From Pseudolysobacter sp. (GTDB lineage Bacteria > Pseudomonadota > Gammaproteobacteria > Xanthomonadales > Rhodanobacteraceae): 17,304 nucleotides of DNA. Where the stretch lies: contig JANXUW010000241.1 of the NCBI GenBank assembly GCA_025351985.1, positions 1 through 17,304 of the forward strand, written 5' to 3'. Numbering within the stretch: the first letter of the stretch is position 1; each line of letters opens with the position of its first letter. Position numbers and translations under genes: made by a program. This document shows, in pieces, positions 14,903 to 17,304 of this stretch. The notes under the pieces were generated by a model. It worked only from the letters and a program-made list of their open reading frames with translations. It ran no database searches and was not told the DNA's origin.

Positions 14903-16408
14903 TCAATAACCGGGGTCGAAATTGTCGGTAAAAATGAGGTCGCTTTGATGCCGCATGAAGACAAAATTCGTGGCGCTTGTCGAGTTGTAACTGCTGAACA
15001 CATTGCCGACCGTGACCACTCTGCCGGCATCCATGACACCATCCAGTGCGACGTCGAAACCGGTGTCTGTCGCTGGTCTCGGCGCATCGCAGAAGTACGG
15101 CGAATATGTTGCATCCTGCAAACCCGAAACAGAGGCACGCAAGACCCATGACCGATTTTGAACATAGCCGGGACAAACCGCGGCAACCAGTCCGCCCAAT
15201 ACCGGTCGACCATTGCCTTGAATCAAGGAGAACCAGAAGCCCTCATACAAGCCGCTTGTGTCGAAAACGCCATTCAAGAAAAATCTGAAACCACTGCTGT
15301 CAAATGCAGGATCGGCAACGCCATTGGCGTTAAGTTTCACCACGAAGCCCATGCTGTCGTCGGCAGTTGCATGATCATTGTTGATGCCGAAGTAATAACG
15401 CTCCCCGGCGATCAGCAGACTTCCATCCTTGCCGATGGAAAGCCCGCGGCAATACGCGTTGCCATCGCTCGTGCCGCCGTGACCGGCCGACCACACCGCA
15501 TTGACGTCGAGTACGAGTTTGCCGCTGCTGCCGAAGCTGGGCTCGGGCTGCAGTTTTGATCCGCTAGAATAGAGGCCGACCTTGATGATGCCGCACTCGA
15601 TATTGGCATGCCCGCTGGCGTAGTTGGGCAATGCCACCGAGCCGATCGCGTAGACATAACCGAGGCGATGGCTGGCTGCATCGGCAGCAGCCACGAAGGC
15701 GATGCGCTGTACGACATCGTTGTTTGATCCTCCCAGATCGAACGGCATCCAGAGTTGCTCAATAAAGCTGCCGGCGCTGTCAAACAAGAGCAGCGCGAAG
15801 TCGTTCGTGGCAGGACTATTTACCCCGGGTGCCATACCGCCCACCAGCAGCCGCCCATCGGCAAGCGCCAGCACATCATTGAATGCCGATCCACTCTGAC
15901 CTTCGCTGTTCCAGGTAAACGTGCTGCCATCTCCGGCAAAAGCGACCAACAATCCAAACGGAGCGGGATGGGAATACGTACCAGCGACCACGAGTTGGCC
16001 ACCAGGCAGCAACGTTATCCCGTTGCCGGTGAAGTCTTCCCCTGCGGCCGGATTCAAGATGAATTTGCCCGTACCTGCGACGCCGAACGAGGTATCGACA
16101 TGACCGTTGTTGAGGATGCGCGTGAGACCGATGGCCTGGTGGCCGTGGCCATACGCAGAATCGACGCTGCCGACCGCGACGAATTTTCCATCGGGCTGAC
16201 GCAGCAGCCGATGCGCACCATCCTGATGGCCGTCCGCGCCAGTGCCGAAATCGACAATGGTGTAGCCCACATAGCTGTCGCCGAAGTTCGGATCGAGATC
16301 GCCATCGCCAGGGTAGGCGTACGCCGATGTTGCGATGGCCGATACGACCAGCGCGACGACCGGCCCGCGCAGCTGCCGACCCGACAGGAAAAACCTACTT
16401 GCGATCAT
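14903..16408 (-). CDS. Secreted delta-60-like repeat protein, paralogue B
   Basis: A 501-residue protein closely related to the one at 10968-12503. The signal peptide MIASRFFLSGRQLRGPVVAL continues to SAYA before YPGDGDLDPNFG. Propeller-type units include GHQDGAHRLLRQPDGKFVAV, HVDTSFG, LPGGQLVVAG, LADGRLLVGG and GKDGSLLIAG. It ends HQSDLIFTDNFDPGY with the shared tail. ATG 16408 has GGAG six bases upstream, aligned with the ribosome-binding site of paralogue A. A frame reading 45 codons further upstream crosses the conserved promoter element and is not taken as coding. By eye the paralogues are well over half identical in protein sequence and about 90% identical in DNA over a stretch near the N-terminus (16228-16160 against 11157-11225). 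This indicates a fairly recent duplication or gene conversion. Confidence 0.88.
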   Translation of the reverse strand: MIASRFFLSGRQLRGPVVALVVSAIATSAYAYPGDGDLDPNFGDSYVGYTIVDFGTGADGHQDGAHRLLRQPDGKFVAVGSVDSAYGHGHQAIGLTRILNNGHVDTSFGVAGTGKFILNPAAGEDFTGNGITLLPGGQLVVAGTYSHPAPFGLLVAFAGDGSTFTWNSEGQSGSAFNDVLALADGRLLVGGMAPGVNSPATNDFALLLFDSAGSFIEQLWMPFDLGGSNNDVVQRIAFVAAADAASHRLGYVYAIGSVALPNYASGHANIECGIIKVGLYSSGSKLQPEPSFGSSGKLVLDVNAVWSAGHGGTSDGNAYCRGLSIGKDGSLLIAGERYYFGINNDHATADDSMGFVVKLNANGVADPAFDSSGFRFFLNGVFDTSGLYEGFWFSLIQGNGRPVLGGLVAAVCPGYVQNRSWVLRASVSGLQDATYSPYFCDAPRPATDTGFDVALDGVMDAGRVVTVGNVFSSYNSTSATNFVFMRHQSDLIFTDNFDPGY

Positions 16409-16425
16409 GTCACGCTCCGAAGGCA

Positions 16426-16482
16426 CAGCCGTGTGGGCTGCTCGTCTTGGGATATACGTTGCCAGGTAGCGATTGCAGACAT
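16426..16482 (-). promoter_or_regulatory. Upstream element of paralogue B, shared with paralogue A
   Basis: On the minus strand, ATGTCTGCAATC (16482-16471), CAACGTATATCCCA (16461-16448), AGCAGCC (16442-16436) and CGGCTG (16431-16426) repeat the element at 10893-10949 without gaps. The hairpin CAGCC/GGCTG is kept while its loop changes to CACAC. It ends 18 bases before the start codon. Confidence 0.6.
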
Positions 16483-16519
16483 CCCGTGTTTCGCTGCGCT
16501 CGTATCGCATGGCCAGGAA

Positions 16520-16562
16520 TTTGATTGATGGTGCGTGAATCAATCAAACCAGAATGATTGAT
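16520..16562. repeat. Alternating TGATTGAT / ATCAATCA inverted repeats
   Basis: A perfect 10-base inverted repeat (16520-16529 with 16539-16548, nine-base loop) shares its right arm with a second dyad: ATCAATCA at 16539-16546 pairs with TGATTGAT at 16555-16562, eight-base loop. The arms are AT-rich, unlike their surroundings, and there is no T-run of a standard terminator. The site is between the lipoprotein gene (stop 16580) and paralogue B, both minus strand, and may be a multi-site operator or two mutually exclusive RNA hairpins. Confidence 0.7.
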
Positions 16563-16579
16563 CGGCCTGGATGGCGGGA

Positions 16580-17218
16580 TCAAAAATGTCTGGCGAGCTT
16601 TTGCGCCAGTGCTTTGAGGTTATCGCTGGATCGCGGTTTGCCGGAATAACTGGTGATGAGATTGCCGTCCCGCGCGCCCTTGATAAAGAACAGCATCTGT
16701 TGGTCCTGCAGCATGTCCGGCATCTGCGCGAGTACCGCTTCCGGCACCTTGTTGGTTGCCAGAAATGCCTCGTCGCCAACGCCGCTCAATGCTGCGTAAT
16801 TGTAGACATTGCCGGCGGCATCGCTGGCGTACATCTGCCGGTGCATCGCCATGCCGCTGGTGGCCTCGGCAGCATTTTCGTCGTTATGAATTTCGATCAT
16901 CAGGCTATTGAAACCGCGGCTCTGATCGACCGCATCGTACTGGCAGTGCGAGGCGTGTTTGTCGTTCTTTGCATGTTCGGCGAGTTTTGCTGAGGTGCCG
17001 AGCACGCTCTCGGCATCGGCGAGGCTGATCAGCGCACAGGCATCGAGGATAGCTGCATTGGTTATGGTGCTGGATGCTGCTGCATGCGCAGCGGCGATGG
17101 CTTGCGCCGCGGCGGCGCGTGGATCGGCACTCGCAGCGGATGTCGAGTCCGGGTGCCCGCACGCGGTCGCCAACACGCTGGTGAGGCCCAGCGATAAAAT
17201 CCTCGTCGGATAATTCAT
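16580..17218 (-). CDS. Probable lipoprotein of unknown function
   Basis: A 212-residue protein with a short basic start, a hydrophobic segment and a lipobox-like LATAC (Cys20), followed by an Ala/Ser/Asp linker. Position -3 of the box is Ala rather than Leu, so lipidation is likely but not certain. The folded part starts near DACALISLADAESVLGTSA and continues with HCQYDA and MIEIHND. The CALIS-LAD-ESVLG plus later CxY layout resembles small lipoproteins of the DUF3558-like kind; I do not claim membership. ATG 17218 has GGAG seven bases upstream. It lies upstream of paralogue B on the same strand with a 171-base gap containing an inverted-repeat cluster. Function unknown; it probably resides in the periplasm or on the outer membrane. 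Confidence 0.78.
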   Translation of the reverse strand: MNYPTRILSLGLTSVLATACGHPDSTSAASADPRAAAAQAIAAAHAAASSTITNAAILDACALISLADAESVLGTSAKLAEHAKNDKHASHCQYDAVDQSRGFNSLMIEIHNDENAAEATSGMAMHRQMYASDAAGNVYNYAALSGVGDEAFLATNKVPEAVLAQMPDMLQDQQMLFFIKGARDGNLITSYSGKPRSSDNLKALAQKLARHF

Positions 17219-17283
17219 GGTTTTGCTCCAGTGATGGTTGTCGCAAACGGTGCGCGCGGGGTGATCAGTCAGCGTTTTTCAGC

Positions 17284-17304
17284 TCAGAATCCGTCGCCGA
17301 AAAG
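17284..17304 (-). CDS. C-terminal end of a further gene carrying the shared tail (partial)
   Basis: The minus strand at the right edge reads LFGDGF followed by TGA (17286-17284), which fits the IF-x3-F tail of the other secreted proteins here except that the final acidic residue is missing. The rest of the gene lies outside the window. Only six codons are visible, so the call rests on the motif and on orientation: it would be upstream of, and parallel to, the lipoprotein gene. Confidence 0.4.
   Translation of the reverse strand, partial: LFGDGF

Noticed and set aside
16409..16543. 45-codon N-terminal extension of paralogue B
   Set aside because: It crosses the element shared with paralogue A, and ATG 16408 has an aligned ribosome-binding site and begins a proper signal peptide.

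Overview
The window looks like chromosomal DNA of a GC-rich gammaproteobacterium, most likely of the Xanthomonadales (Rhodanobacteraceae/Lysobacteraceae type). This rests on high GC, GC-rich codon choice, a TonB-receptor plug relic, delta-60 repeat proteins, and several secreted proteins ending in an IF-x3-F/Y-E/D tail that I associate with that group. The taxonomic call is inference. No rRNA, tRNA, CRISPR array, transposase or phage gene was seen.

Left end (1-1106): a gene graveyard. It holds the plug of a TonB-dependent receptor, the C-terminal part of KduD (minus strand, frameshifted) and the C-terminal part of a PfkB-type 2-keto-3-deoxygluconate kinase (plus strand). The last two have both lost their 5' halves and abut head to head, as if one deletion fused two divergent genes of a pectin/alginate-type uronate catabolic locus.

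1281-3915: an intact overlapping pair, an AlgI/DltB-type membrane O-acyltransferase and a membrane-anchored SGNH-like protein. They probably O-acetylate a cell-surface or exported glycan. A 15-bp tandem repeat sits exactly on the gene overlap.

3961-8178 (minus strand): three genes with overlapping stop/start codons. In order of transcription they encode a secreted seven-unit delta-60 beta-propeller protein and two secreted right-handed beta-helix proteins. Upstream (8358-10748, minus) lies a CadC/ToxR-like membrane regulator with a winged helix, one membrane segment, a FlgO/TolB-like region and a long TPR region.

10968-16408: two close paralogues of another secreted delta-60-like protein in opposite orientation (A at 10968-12503 plus, B at 14903-16408 minus). 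They share a promoter-region element with exactly conserved spacing. Between them lie an OmpA-type envelope protein with a DUF4892-like domain, a DUF3617-like periplasmic protein and a small His/Pro-rich secreted protein. A probable lipoprotein (16580-17218, minus) and the last codons of a further gene (17284-17304, minus) end the window.

The strongest common thread is a short C-terminal tail, roughly [DE]-x-I-F-x3-[FY]-[ED], at the end of five secreted proteins of at least two unrelated folds, and possibly a sixth at the right edge. I know of no characterised sorting signal of this form, so it is the best candidate here for an undescribed system. The CadC-like regulator next to the propeller/helix operon and divergent from paralogue A is a plausible, unproven controller.
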